NCBI GenBank assembly: GCA_021292165.1
Contig: CM037880.1
Coordinates: 24,392,051-24,456,050, forward strand
DNA length: 64,000 nt
Direction: 5' to 3'
Source: Shinisaurus crocodilurus
Lineage: Eukaryota > Chordata > Lepidosauria > Squamata > Shinisauridae
Shown: in pieces, positions 10,866 through 23,400 of the stretch
How the letters are laid out: each line of letters starts with the position of its first letter
Numbering within the stretch: position 1 is the stretch's first letter
Notes under the pieces: generated by a model
Seen by the model: only the letters and a program-made list of their open reading frames with translations
Told to the model about the DNA's origin: nothing
Databases searched by the model: none
Made by a program: the position numbers and the translations under genes

Positions 10866-10941
10866 CTGAGCTTTAGCTAAATCTTCTTTCATTTTCTGAT
10901 TTTCTCTCTGCTTTGAAGGTAAAGACTCCCTTCTTTGTGCC
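10866..10941 (-). CDS. CCDC7: CCDC7 exon L
   Basis: 76 nt, phase 2 to 0. Acceptor taattacag, donor gtaatt. It encodes (V)AQRRESLPSKQRENQKMK and then EDLAKAQ, matching the KIKEDLDQVQ segment of CCDC7. Confidence 0.83.
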
Positions 10942-11150
10942 CTGTAATTAAGAAAATATAGGACAAACTATCTATGAGGTTGAGGAAGTATTAAAAACAT
11001 TTGTACAGTATTACCAAATTTGCTGTCCCAGACTCAGCAGACAGCTCCAGATGCCATCTTTCCCAGCCAGTTAGAACACAGAATCCCTACTAGCTCCGTG
11101 GCACAGCACCTGGGCTTCTTCAAGCTTAAAAGGAGAACACAGTTCACATA

Positions 11151-11640
11151 TCAGTTTACTGAAATGTAGGGTTCGAATGGCTTTGAAGTTAATGCCCGAA
11201 GTACCAAAGGAAGGTCCCAACTGGGAGTCAAAGTTCGAACTGGAGGCATTAGATTTTTCAGTCCACGCATAAAGCGTTTCACCAGCGGGTGTGAAAACAA
11301 AGTGTTGCCTTCTAGGCTGGGTCGATGAGCGGACAGAGCGGCAAGGTAAACTTTTATTGATGTCAACTTCAAACCTCTGGTTTGCAGGATGTGAAGGAAC
11401 CGTAAGACAACGCTAACAAAGCAAGAAGCAGAATCAGCCCCTAGCGTTGAAGTGAAATTGCAGAAGCTCTTCCATTTCTGAGCATATGAGGATCGGGTCG
11501 AAGGTTTCCAAGCCGCTCTTAGCACCGCCCTGACCTCTTCAGACAACTGAGGAAAGCTTTGTCGTAGCGAATCCTCCAAGCTGTAAGCCGCAGTATGTCC
11601 GGGTTTGGGTGGAGCAGATGACCTCGCGCCTGAGTAAGGA
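11151..11640 (-). pseudogene. DIRS tyrosine recombinase, N-terminal half
   Basis: STRSSYAQKWKSFCNFTSTL begins the core-binding domain. LTSIKVYLAALSAHRPSLEG and HPLVKRFMRGLKN follow, then PSWDLPLVLRAL. The frame stops where the catalytic Arg, His-x-x-Arg and Tyr should follow, so the enzyme is truncated. Confidence 0.8.
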
Positions 11641-11946
11641 GAGCTGGAGAGGTTGGTAGGCACTGATACTACCCATGGGAGAGGTGAAATAGCGGGGCAA
11701 ACCATGCCTGTCTCGACCACCACGGAGTCACAAGAATGTAGTCGGTTCTGTCGGACTGGATCTTGGAGATGACTTTTGTCAGCAATGGGGTTGGGGGAAA
11801 GAGGTAGAAGAGAGTCCCCGACCACAATAGCAGGAAGGCAACTGACTGAGGGTCCTGGCCTGCCCTGCTGCAAAACACGGTGCATGTGGGGTTCTCCATG
11901 GTGGCGAACAGATCCATAGAGTCCTCCAGAGGTCGAAGAGAGACTG

Positions 11947-12408
11947 TCAGATTTGAGGATCAAGTTCCCATTTGTGGGAATGGAGAGACACCCTGCTGAG
12001 AGTGTCTGCCAAAACGTTGTCTTTCCCCGCAATATGGACTGCTATCACTGAGATCTCTCTGGGGATCATCCATTGGAAGAGGCACAGAGTCAGGTTGGTG
12101 AGTCTGAGAGAACGAGTGCCTCCTTCCTTGTTCAAGTAGGCAACCACCGTTGTATTGTCCGTAGCTACTTGAACAGATTTTCCCAAGAGGATGGATTCGA
12201 GAGATCTCATAGCATTCCATACTGCGCGGATTTCTAAGACGTTGATGTGACTCCCTTGATCCCGATTGGACCAGACTCCTTGAACAGTCTGTTGCTGCAA
12301 TGCGCTCCCCATCCCAGAAGAGAGGCATCCATTGTTAGAGTAAGCGATAGAGCAGGGGGACGGAAAGGCAGTCCTCCGGTCAGGTTTGTCTTCTCCATCC
12401 ACTAGCAT
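11947..12408 (-). pseudogene. DIRS RNase H domain
   Basis: Contains HINVLEIRAVWNAMRSLE, then QVATDNTTVVAYLNKEGGTR, then VHIAGKDNVLADTLSR, the hallmark RNase H blocks of DIRS elements (the Glu of LE, the Asp of DN and the terminal Asp of VLAD are kept). The N-terminal DAS motif is eroded. Confidence 0.82.
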
Positions 12409-12436
12409 AGAGACTGTTTGATGTGGGGAGGGATAA

Positions 12437-13346
12437 CTAGCCGGACTTGATCGGTGTCCATCTCAGGCGACAAAAGATCTCAGGAACCAGTTCTGTAGCA
12501 GTTGCATCTGCAGACGTGCGAATGCAACTACTGAGATCAAGAAAGCCATGAGTCCTAAATGGAATGTAGTCGCTGAATGGAGTGTGCTTGGCAGGAGTCC
12601 GTGCTGCATAACTTTGTGGCTGAGGTGAGGATCTAGACAACCCTGGTAAAAAGGCCCGACCTGCAGTTGCATCCAAGAATGCTCTGATAAATTGTATCCT
12701 CTGTGTAGGAAGAAGAGTTGATTTTTTTTCATTCAGACAGAGTCTCAAGGTTTCCAACATGTTCAGAGTCAACTAGAGAGATTCTTCTAGGCGGTGCGCA
12801 GAAGAGGCGAGTAGTAGCCAATAGTCCAGTTAAGGAAACACTTTGATCCCACGAGTCCGAAGGCTGGCGCAGACTACTGCCATACATTTCGTGAAGACTC
12901 TCGGTGCTGTTGAGAGGTCGAATGGAAACACGATGAACTGGTAAGCGTCCGCACCAATGCTGAACTTCAGGTACTTGTGGCTGTCTCGGTGGATTGCAAT
13001 ATGGAAGTACACATTTTGAAAATCGATAGAAACAAACCAATCGGTCCTGCGGAGAAGTGGCAGGATCAATTGGAATGTTACCATTTGGAACTACTTCAGT
13101 ATAATGAAGTTGACCGTCCAAAGGTCAAGGAGTGGCCGAATCCCCCCCATCCCTGTTTGGCACCATAAAATACCTGGAGTAGAGGCCCTCCCGTGAAAGA
13201 TGAACAGGGACCGGTTGGATGGCCCCTTTCTGCAGCAAGGAAGCGACCTCCTCCCATAGTGGTGGTGAGGGCTGCGTGGTGTGGATGCCAAGAAAGGGAG
13301 GGAGAGCATTAAACTCGATCCTGTACCTGTGCTGGATGATCTTCAA
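12437..13346 (-). pseudogene. DIRS reverse transcriptase, broken
   Basis: Minus-strand segments across three frames: YRIEFNALPPFLGIHTTQP, a GAIQPVPVHLSREGLYSRYF block, RPLLDLWTVN (expected RPILDLK.LN), FVSIDFQNVYFHIAI (catalytic SIDLKDAYFHI-like), and PFDLSTAPRVFTKCM. The expected YLDDWLL active site reads LDYWLLLASS after a stop, so one catalytic Asp is lost. The thumb region ELVPEIFCRL follows. Confidence 0.8.
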
Positions 13347-13716
13347 TACCCAGCAGTCTGTTGTAATCTTGTACCTACATTGTTGTTTTAACTTGCAGCC
13401 TAAAATACATTTTTATTCTCCCAGGCATTTTAAAGTAAAATAAAATATAGCTTCCTTTCCCATCAGATCTAAAAAAGTAAAACACTGTAATGGAGTCATC
13501 CTTCCATTCTGGTGTCTGAATTGATTTGGAAGTTGTGGTGATTTTGGAAAGTGCTTTTGTTTTAATTGTGGTTTGTAGTATTTTAATTATGTTATTATAC
13601 TTTATTATAATTTCTTATTGTGAACTTCTCTCAGATATATATATACATATTACATATTGACATTTAGTAAGTTTGGTATAAAGTTAATTAGATTGTTTAT
13701 TAATTACTTTTCTTAC

Positions 13717-13820
13717 ACTGAGGCCTTTTCTGCAGGTACAGGAGGCGGTTTCTCTTCAACTTTCCCTTTCTCCAATTTTGCTAATATTTTTTTCCTTGCT
13801 TCTGGAATAATTTTTTCTTG
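13717..13820 (-). CDS. CCDC7: CCDC7 exon K
   Basis: 104 nt, phase 0 to 2. Acceptor cctttggcag, donor gtaagaaa. It encodes QEKIIPEARKKILAKLEKGK then VEEKPPPVPAEKAS. Lysine-rich and less conserved, it sits where CCDC7 has a lysine-rich linker. Confidence 0.8.
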
Positions 13821-14164
13821 CTGCCAAAGGTATATGATAAAAATTCAAGTTGATTACGTAACAGTATTATTATATTACTAGTCCCTTGTTCAGTCACACA
13901 TTTGGAAATGCATATGTTTAGGCAATAGCATCAATCTTCCAGAGAATGCTAACAAAGTAGGTCTCACTTTTCCAATTTCTTAAATTTTTATACTTAATAC
14001 TCATTCCAAGAAGTGGTGTCAAGTCTTTGTTTCTATGTTCTGCCCCTAGCTTTCATGAAAATATCAAGCATATAAAAATGTTTAATATAACAAAGAAGGA
14101 GGGGCAATGGGTGACTGTGCATGAGATCCATTTGAAGAACAAATGTGCAATATTTGTTCTTTAA

Positions 14165-14355
14165 GCTACAATTCTACACAAAGTTACCTGGGAGGAAGTC
14201 TCATTGAACTCAATGGGGCTTACTTCTGAGAAGACATGAATAGAATTACAATGTAAATCAGTTTTACAGCACAGTCCTATGCATGTTCACTCAGAAGTAA
14301 GTCCCAGTATATCCAATGGTGCTTACGCCCCAAGCAAATGTGTTTAGGATTACAG
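14165..14355. repeat. Palindromic interspersed repeat (AAGTCCCATTGA-type)
   Basis: Contains ggggcttacttctgagaaga and, inverted, cactcagaagtaagtcccag, ending ggattacagcc. Related diverged copies lie at 14605-14720, 40684-40785 and 60043-60140. This is a MITE-like family; exact ends are unclear. Confidence 0.5.
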
Positions 14356-14378
14356 CCAGTTATTATACTTACTCATAC

Positions 14379-14468
14379 CTCTGAACTTTTCATCTTTTGA
14401 AGTTCATCCTCCATTATCTCTTTCTCTTCTGCTATCTTTCGAAATTCTTTTTGAATCTTCTGTAATTT
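14379..14468 (-). CDS. CCDC7: CCDC7 exon J
   Basis: 90 nt, 30 codons, phase 0 to 0. Acceptor gtatacttag, donor gtatgagt. It encodes KLQKIQKEFRKIAEEKEIME and then DELQKMKSSE, a clear coiled coil. The human equivalent has EEKLVLENELQKLK (from memory). Confidence 0.86.
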
Positions 14469-14604
14469 CTAAGTATACAGAAAAGGAAAATTTGGGGGAA
14501 ACAAATTATCGCAACAGAGTAAGGAATATGTTTTTTAAAAATGGAAATTTAAGTAATGTGCTTCTTTAAAAAGTGTGGAGCTATTCTTTATAACAGTGGC
14601 ACTT

Positions 14605-14720
14605 ACAACATAAGCCAGTGCATGTTTACACAAAGGTAAGTCCTGCTGTGTTCAGTGGGGCTTACTCCCTGTTCAACTGGGCTTTCTCCTTTGTTAGTGC
14701 GTTTAGGATTGCCAGCCTGC
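14605..14720. repeat. Palindromic repeat, diverged second copy
   Basis: gcatgtttacacaaaggtaa then gtcctgctgtgttcagtggg and gcttactccc, ending gtttaggattgccagcc. Same family as 14165-14355. Confidence 0.45.
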
Positions 14721-16371
14721 CTGGATTGTCGGGGACTATTTATTATATCAAAAGCCAAAAAATATAATTAAGAGAAAGATTTCTATCTGATACAAAGATT
14801 CAAATTAAAGATGTTTTCTTTCCCTACACTTACTTGCACATTCAATCTTAAAAGGAGAGTTGGTCCTTTTACTTTAAGTTAAAAGCCGTCTTCTTCATTA
14901 TGCCATATTCATACATAATAATTTGTGATGGCTAACCAGCACCAGCATCTCTCTTCCAACTCCTTCAATGTGTCTGTATCTCACAGGGTGTGTGTGCCCA
15001 TGTCTCTCTTATCACAAAGGTTTTTATCTTGGCATTTAACCCTATCTTATTCCACTTATTTTACCCTGAAAACTTGTAGCAAATTATTTTCTAGAAATTT
15101 CTAGACTGAGAACTTCCATTACTCTCAGTTTCTCTTTAAGGTAAGGTACTCTGGAATTACAAAAGCCAAGACCTTTATATCTGAAAACTGTTCTTCTCTG
15201 TACTTCTGGCTGAAATAATGACCTGGTTCGCACAATACAACAGCCCATGGGTTAAACAACCCATGGGCTGTCAGGGACAAGCGGGAGACAGCAGGCATGC
15301 TGTCTCCTGTATACCCACCACTTCCACTTTTAATTAGCAACCCACAAGTGGCTCCTTCATAGGTTGCTGAGCGTGTCATAGGCTGCTGGATACTCGCTGT
15401 GAAGGTTCCTTCTATTTTGAAGCAAAAGAGGCATCCACTATGGGTTATGCCCCTCCCACCTCCAAGAGCAAGCCAGGGAAGCTGTGACCAGGCTTTTGCC
15501 TAGTCCCTCTATCCTGACTCCTCCTCTCCAGTCCATTGGTGACTGTCACATTTCCAGAGTCTAAGCCTAGCAGCACAAAGAGGGATCAGCAAAAGGCAAG
15601 GTCTCAACAGTCCAGATAACAGGCAATCAGGTCCCAAGGCCGCAGAGAAGGGGCAGGCAGGAGGAGAGACGAGGTCAGTCCAGAAGTACTCATGCCAGGA
15701 ATCAGTCAAGTCCAGAAGTACTCATGCCAGGAATCAGTCAAGGAATCCGTCTGGAGTCTGGCTCAGTGTAGTACTCCTTCTGAGTTCCTGTCTTTTCAGG
15801 TGGCATCTCTCCCAAGGGCTTGGAGGTCTCTCTGCCTCCACCTCTGAGGCAGAGTCCTTGTCTTCCACAGGTTATGCCATCATGGTAGTCACCCCTGCGG
15901 GCCCAGGCTCCTCCTGGTCTCCTGTCAGATCCTGGGCTTTTGCTGGTGGTGGATGGTTCCTGGTCCTCTAGCTCTTCCTCCTCCGAGGAGTCTTCCAACA
16001 GGCACATTGACCAAGCTAGAGGCAGACTAACCAAAGGAGCCACCAAAAAAAAAAAAAAAAAAGTGCATAGAACGATAACAGGAAAAGAGAGAGAAGTCCA
16101 GTGATCTGTTTCCTGTTCGAGCAAGGAGGGCATTCACCATGGCCTTTTTACCCATGGCTGTTGGATGAAGGGAGACGAATAGGGAATCCATTTTCTGGAA
16201 TTCTGCCAGATATATGCTTTCATAGCTCTATGCAAATCTGGCCTGTGCTAGTCCCTCTCCCTCCCAGAAGGATGGGAAGGCTTAGGACAGAAGGAAGGGA
16301 GGAACAGGCTTTGAGAATGGTGAGAGGTGGTGTTAACTTTGGGAATAAAGGAAGGCTCGGGTCAGAGTAAA
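14721..16371. other. Intron with unclassified repetitive sequence
   Basis: 15226-15280 carries a MITE-like palindrome (cccatgggttaaacaaccca). 15530-16040 is CT/AG-rich sequence resembling the non-coding ends of LTR-type repeats, but no boundary could be set. An A18 run lies at about 16046. Confidence 0.35.
15677..15740. repeat. Exact 32-bp tandem duplication
   Basis: The unit beginning agtccagaagtactcatgcc occurs twice back to back (15677-15708 and 15709-15740), identical. Confidence 0.9.
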
Positions 16372-18112
16372 ACTCGGTCATTTTTACAACTCCACCACAT
16401 ATGAGCATACGTACCCAGCTCCTGACAGCCTCTCCAACACATTGGAGAACATTTATTATCTATTCTGTTTATTCTCACCGGAGTCAGGTACCATCTCCAA
16501 ATTAACTTATAGAAATTCTCTTTTATCCTTATTGACATATTTTTCAATATTCGCCTATCCCATATCTTATTCCACTCTTCCTTCGCTATTTCCTCTTCAA
16601 ACTCTATATCCCAAACTATCTTAAGATTTTCCGCTCGCTCTTCTGATTTCTGCATCATTTTATATATCATCTTTGTAATACTTCTAGCTGATACATTCCC
16701 TTCTATAAGTTCTCTGGACATAACCAACTGCTCAAATGCAATGAATTCTCTTTCATGCTCCTGTCTGTCTCCTCTTCCATTTCTTTCCCCATTGAACTAA
16801 TTGGATTAAATTTAACCACGAAATTCTTCCTGCCCCAACCCTTTCAATTATTTGCTGCCTTGTCTCCATTTTTTCCAGCCAGTCCATTAATCTTATTACC
16901 TTTTTCTCTGTGTAAATTCGTTCTAAATGTCTAACGTTCTCTGGAAAGTCCCCCATTACCACCACTGGAGTAAGTGGTGATATACCTGGTATAAATATTT
17001 TTTTGTTTCTATTCCAGTTTTCTAACATATTTTTTAAAAAGGGATTTTCTAATCTTTTTATCATATTATATCCTTGCTTTGTAAATAAAAAACTCTCCAC
17101 CCTATTTCCCAATTCATATGCTTCTATTTCCCACCACATAAAATCCTTCCTAGCGATAATATCCATAATATATCTAAGTTGATTTGCTATATAGTACCAT
17201 TTTATATTTGGAAGACCAAGTCCCCCTACTTTTTGAGCTTAATACCACCTATTCTTAGTAATCCTCTATCTTGCCCCCCATTAAAATAACTATTTAAAAT
17301 TACTTGCCAATCTTTAATTTCCTTCTCTGATATCTTATATGGTATCATTCTAAATAAAAAAATTAACTTCGGTAAAATCTTCTTTGTTATCAAAGCTATC
17401 CTGCCAAACCATGATAATCCAAGTTTTTAAAATTCCATTCTATTTGATCCAAATCTTTTAATATATCAATACCTAAATATTTAATTATATTTTTATCTTT
17501 ATATCAACTTTCTTTTTTTTAAATCCTACCCTTTCCTCCATTTTGCTATAATTAAATAACATAATATCAGATTTATCCCAATTAACTTTTAACCCCGTTA
17601 CTTCCCTAAATTCGTCCAAATGTTTCTCTAACCGATCCCAGTTTTCCATGGGCTTTTCCAATGTTAACAAAATATCATCTGCAAAAAGGTTTATCTTACA
17701 CTTAATCTTTATCCCTATCCACTGTAAATTCCTATCCTGCCTAATAGCATTCGCTAACAATTCCATAACTAAAACAAATAATACTGGGGAAAGCAGACAG
17801 CTCTGTCTAGTTCCCCGGTCTAGGCTTATCGATTCTGTAATTCCATCATTTACAACTACTGACGTAACATTTTGAGCATATAATTAATTAATAACTCCTA
17901 TAAACTTCTCTCCAAACCCCATAGTTTTTATTATCATCTTTAATGCTGGCCATTCCATGCAATCAAAGGCTTTAAAAATATCTAATGGAAGAACCCCTGC
18001 TTTCAAATCATTTTTCCTTATTAAATATATTATATTCAAGACCCTTCTAGTTAAGTCTGCCATTTGTCTTCCTTGAATAAAACCACATACTTGTTCCTGT
18101 CTTAATTCCTAC
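16372..18112 (-). mobile_element. L1 LINE, ORF2 C-terminal part
   Basis: Minus-strand frames: LFADDILLTLEKPMENWDRL (an FADD active-site box) and LEKHLDEFREVTGLKVNWDKS near 17600-17700, then FMWWEIEAYELGNRVESFLF, WGKKWKRRQ, and NRIDNKCSPMCWRGCQELGT with a YAHMWWSC zinc-knuckle-like motif. Many stops. 5'-truncated at about 18112. The last part matches 27080-27138; the 3' UTR is missing here. Confidence 0.85.
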
Positions 18113-18400
18113 CTTATGGAATTCCCTCCTAACAAAATGGGCCCCATCTGTGGCTGCTTTTAAGGGTGCTTTAAAAACCCATCTGTTCTCCCTGGCTTGT
18201 AATTGAAAATGTTTATGGTATTTGCTGCTGCCATATATTCTGCATTTGTATTGTATTTAAACTGGATTTATTTGAAATGGTTTAACATGATTTTATTAAT
18301 ATGCTTGTATTGTTTTTATGCTGTAAGTTGTTGTGGGAAGACTATTGTCTTGAAAGGAGGCTAAGAAATGGATTAAATAAAATTTAAAAATAATTAATTG
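18113..18400 (+). mobile_element. CR1/L2-type LINE 3' end
   Basis: tatggaattccctcctaaca begins the end of ORF2 (WNSLLTKWAPS-like, then FKGALKTHLFSLACN). A 3' UTR with tttttatgctgtaagttgtt then gtgggaag follows. Typical reptile LINE tail. Confidence 0.65.
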
Positions 18401-18540
18401 CTCCTAAAAGATTAAAAGTGATTTCCTTTACTACATTAGAAGTACAAAATATGTGCACCATTATTTTCTATATTATAGTGTTTTGCATCAAATGATTGTT
18501 CTGAACAATCAAAGAAGTTTAGCAATTGTAGCATACTCAC

Positions 18541-18571
18541 ACCTTCCAGCACATCCTGTTCATTTGCAACT
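18541..18571 (-). CDS. CCDC7: CCDC7 exon I, 31-nt small exon
   Basis: 31 nt, phase 2 to 0, encoding (R)VANEQDVLEG. Acceptor atttttcag. Two overlapping donors exist (AAG|gtgtga and GGT|gtgagt). Only the stronger gtgagt keeps the frame into exon J, so it is chosen. Confidence 0.78.
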
Positions 18572-19439
18572 CTGAAAAATATGAAGATATTACATGTTTC
18601 TTAATTTGTTTTCTTTATAAACCTTCAACAATTTCTTGCTAAGATGCACTAAGATGGGATATCATGAAAATCGGACTATTATAAATGTTCTTCAGAAGAA
18701 TTAGGAAAGACCCTGCTTGTACCATAAGCACATCAGAGCCCCATAAAGCTAAGAGATAAATGTAACAGGGATGGATGGATCAGTTGAATTCCAGATCACA
18801 CCACTTCAGCAATTTTCATTTTAAAGTCAATTTCATCCCATTTCTACAGTAATGCATGGATTTCTTTGAAAAGAAACCCAAATGAAATTCTGACCCTCCA
18901 AACAAAAGGAGTTTGTGAAGAATCTTTTTTTTAAAAAATAATCTATTTAGCAGCTGGTAACAAGCTCTATTTTGTGAGGGGTTGGCACACACTTGTAAAA
19001 ACCACCAGCATACATTATAATAGTGTTTTTTTCTAGGCTTTGGGCTCGTCAAGGCCAGAGTGGAACTCTTGCCAAATTAGGCAATTTCTCCACCCGCAGA
19101 GCTCTATTAAGAGTTGTTGCAGAATGTTAAATACAAGTGGAATAATATCCTTTCACAGCAGACAGAATTCGCTTTAACCTGTTTACAACAGGCTTATTAG
19201 GAAAGCAGGAAACTCCCCAGTAAGATTTTGGCACACCATCTTAAATAGCAGAAACACTGAAATGTAATTGCAATGATTAAAGATGAGAATGATAAAATAC
19301 ACACTTGATCTACAGAAATAAATTTACAATTTTTAAATTTTTATTCGGATCCATATAGTAGGGATAGTAAAATATCAGAGCACGTTAATTTTCATGTATA
19401 GATTCCTCACAACAGCAGTTTCTTTCAGCTCCTGCACAA
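18572..19439. other. Intron, nothing recognised
   Basis: AT-rich, no domain or repeat boundary seen. Confidence 0.4.
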
Positions 19440-20486
19440 GCAGAGGAAATAATGAAGGGAATTACAAATATGAGCACCAGGAAATCACCTGGTCTGGACG
19501 GGTTTCCAACTGAGTGGTACAAAAACTTTTCTACCTTCTTAGTTCCAAAACTATTTTGTTTGTATTCCTATATTTTTGAATGGGACTCCCTCTCAGCATC
19601 GTTAAATGATGCTTATATTACCATGATTCCCAAACCTGGCAAACCTACTGCGCAAACTATTGACCTATCTCATTAATTAATATTGGTATTAAAATATCGA
19701 CTACAACTTTGGCCAATAGACTGCAACATGTTATTACAACACTGGTTCAACCAGATCAAGCAAGAGTTATTAAACACTGACAGGGAGCTGATAACTGCAG
19801 ATTACCTGCTGATTAAATTGTGTTAAATTCTGATAGAGCAGACCAGGCTGCTAATGTTTCTTTGGGAGCTGAAAAGGCCTTTGACAAAATTCATTGGAAA
19901 TTTGTTTTCGTTGCATTGACAAATTTTGGTTCTCCTGTTGAATTTTGAAATGGGTTAAAATTCTGAATTCAACCCCTAGAGCCAGAGTTATGACCAATGT
20001 GTTCTTCTCATCCTTCTTTCTACTCAGGAAAGGAACTAGGCAGGGATGCCCATTTTCTCCATTGATATTCAACTTATGCTTGGAACCCCTGGCATGTGCT
20101 ATTAGACAGAACACCAGCATTCATTGCTTTGTTCACAATTGTTTAGAATTCAAAATTATCCTTTACACAGATTATTTGTTACTGTTTATTTCACAACTCC
20201 AGGTGTTCATTCCTGCTTTGATGCCGCTGATTAATCCTTTTGGTGAGCTGTCTGATTATTCAATTGGGAAAGTCCAAATTGCAGCCAATTGGAGATACTA
20301 TTTCACACAGTGTACTAGCAAATTAGAAATTTCAATGGTACCCAGGTCTATTACTTACTTGGAAATACTCATTCCTGGAGATATAAGGCAAAAGATTAAG
20401 CTAAATTTGAATAAGCTGATTAATGAGATATCACAGGATACAGACAGATGGGTTCTGGTTAATACACTGAAGATGAATATAATAGT
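19440..20486 (+). mobile_element. Tx1-like L1 LINE, reverse transcriptase part (copy A)
   Basis: RKSPGLDGFPTEWYKNFSTF and AYITMIPKPGKPTA are RT block 2; RKGTRQGCPFSPLIFNLCLE follows, with the active site eroded to YTDY (expected YADD). Then MPLINPFGELSDYSIG and a TYLEILIPGDIRQKIKLNLN block. Frames are broken. It stops where the RTE-like element begins at 20487. Its last 330 bp recur at 23797-24380. Confidence 0.82.
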
Positions 20487-23400
20487 AGGCGATCACTCAT
20501 GGCCAAGTAATATTGTCTTCCAGGATAAAATTACAAAAAGAAAATTATATAAGGAGGAAATTGTATAAAATTGTGTAGGCTCTAGCGATGGGTCCGTAAG
20601 TGACTGTGGAGGCCAATTCTTTTTTCTTTTTTTTTGTAAAAATTTTTATTTTGAATTTTAAAATCCATAAAAACAAAATACCAAGAACAAGACAAAACAA
20701 GAACCAAAATACAGAAACAAAACAACATTAAACTAAAAAGTACTTCCGATTTCTCCACAACCAAGTATAAGTAACATCAGATATTCTATATAATAATTAT
20801 AAAGAAATTGCTTCCTTTTTTCCCTTAAACAAACAAAACAAACAAACAAAAGATTTTCCCCCTCTCTTATTCATCAACCTCCCAAGTTCACAAAACCTTG
20901 AAACCTTACAGCAATTTACTCCTAAGCACATATAATAATCCTTCTAGTTAAACAATATTCAATATTTCTATTTATGTTTAATAAAAATCTCTATCTTCTT
21001 TCCCTCTATTTATAAACAGACAACCTAGCTTTTATTTTATTTTTAAAATAGTTTCACATTTCCACATTACTTCACATCTCAAATTCTATTCCATATTTAG
21101 TTGGTTCCTTTCCATTGGTTATTCTCTATGCTATGTTCCATCTAGACTCAATACATTTTTACCAGTAATCAACCACCTCAAGCTGGAGAAGTTCTCCTTT
21201 CTCTCAAAGGGGTTCCTCTCACCAGCCCCTTTAAGTTCAGGTCTATATATATTTTCTTTGGATCACTATCAGGCATATCAGCAATCCATTTAGGTTTCTC
21301 CCATTTGGATTTCTCCCACCAATCCATTTGGGAGGCTGAACCCTCTTACTTCTTACATAAGAACCTCCTCCTTCCCCCAATATTCAGCAATTATCATAAT
21401 ATAAGTCCAACCATTTATTCCATCAAATAATCAGCAAACCATTTTTATCCTAACACAGGTCAAACCATTTATCCCATCCAATAATCAGCAAATCATTTCC
21501 CCCGATCAAACACAGTATTCACAATATGCATCTTTTTCAGGCTCATGTTCCAGAAAAGACTTCCCCCCCCCCCCATGTGAGCTCCCATAGCTGTCTTCCT
21601 CCAAGTAGCCCGGCAGCAATCACCTTTCCAGTTCTCCATGAATGGCTTCCCAAAAACATCTTCAGTGTCCGCTTCGCTGGCAACCCTCCCTTTTTTGCTG
21701 TCTCTCTTCAAAGGTTCCGTTGTTATCTCTCCCAGTATATCAATCTTCGCCTCATCCTCCCTGTTCTGCACTTCCGATATCACCAATCTCCCCAGCAGTT
21801 TATTTTGGAATGCTTGAAACAGCTCCATCAGCTCTCCGGCTAGCTGCAGCAACAAATCATAAGTAGCCATCTTGTCTGTGTCGCAGTAAGAATTTACAAC
21901 TACTTTAAACTTTTCCAGAATTCAAAGTAAAAGGAGTTACAGTTAAAGCATTCATGGGCCAGAAGAGCTACCCAGTTCTCGATGTTTATATTGCATTTTT
22001 TTAGATTAGCCTTAAGAACATCTTTAAACCTCTTATATTGACCACCGATATTCCGCTTTCCATCCTTGAGTTGGGAATAAAGTAACTGCTTTGGGAGACG
22101 GCAGTCAGGCATTCGAACAACAAGACCGGTCCACTGAAGTTGGCGTTGAAGGATCATTTTTTCAACGCTAGTAGTCTTTGCTTCTTCCAGTACACTGACA
22201 TTTGTCCGCCTATCTTCCCAAGTAATTCGCAGGATTTTCCGGAAGCAACGTTGATGAAATCTTTCAAGGAGTTGGAGGTGACGTTTATAGATAGTCCATG
22301 TTTCACAGGCATACAATAAAGTTGGTAATACAACGGCTTTATAAACCAGCGTTTTGGTCTCCCTACAGATATCCCGATCCTCGAACACTCTACGTTTCAT
22401 TCGAGAAAATGCAGCACTGCGGAGCTCAAACAATGCTGGATTTCAGTGACAATGTTAGCTGTAACAGAAAGATAGCTGCCAATATAGAGAAAATGATTGA
22501 CATTTTCCAGTATTGCCCCACCAAGCTGGATAGATGGCATCACCAAAGGGTTAACTTGCACTTGCTGATGAAGCACTTGCTGATAAAGCACTTTGGGTTT
22601 TTTGATATTACATGAGAGACCAAGTTTTTCATATGCTTCCGTAAAGGCATTTAGGATAGTTTGGAGGTCATCCTCTGAGTGTGCGAAGACTACATTATCA
22701 TTGGCATACTGAAGTTCCACAACGGAAGTTGTGATTACCTTACTTTTGCTTTCAGCCTACCTGAGATTAAAAAGCTTTCCATCTGTTCGATATATAATTC
22801 CCACACCAGTGGGAAAATTCCCCTCGACAAGATGTAGAATCAGACTGATGAAAATAGCAAATAATGTTGGATAACACATCTCTGTTTAACACCTGATCCC
22901 ACTTTAAATGGAGCACCATGAGAGCCGTTGTCGTCCAAAACCGTTGCTGTCATGTTGTCATGGAGAAGTCGCAAGACATTCACAAATTTATTGGGGCATC
23001 CAATATTCATAAGGATGGTCCAGAGAGCCATTCCGTCTACAGTATCAAAGGCCTTAGCCAAATCAATAAATGCCATATAAAGGGGTTGATTTTGCTCCCA
23101 GCATTTTTCTTGGAGCTGACGTGCAGTAAAAATCATGTCCACTGTCCCTCTAGAGGGGCAGAAACCATGTTGAGATTCAGGGAGGATCTCTTCTGAAACA
23201 GATAGAAGATGGTGGTTTGCAAGAATCCTAGCAAATATTTTACCTGCGGTAGCTAAGAGAAAATGCCCTGAAAGTTTCCACAGTCTGTTCTATCACCCTT
23301 CTTAAAGAGGATGATAGTTATGGCATCCCTGAAGTCTTCTGGGATCTCTTCTCTTATCCAGATTTTTCTGATGAGTTTATGAAGATGTTGTAGAAGTTCA

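Larger units (their letters stand above)
11151..13390 (-). mobile_element. DIRS-type tyrosine-recombinase retrotransposon fragment
   Basis: On the minus strand the order is reverse transcriptase, RNase H, then tyrosine recombinase, as in DIRS elements. The 5' (gag) part and the catalytic C-terminus of the recombinase are absent, and no terminal repeats were identified at these ends. All frames are broken. Confidence 0.82.
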
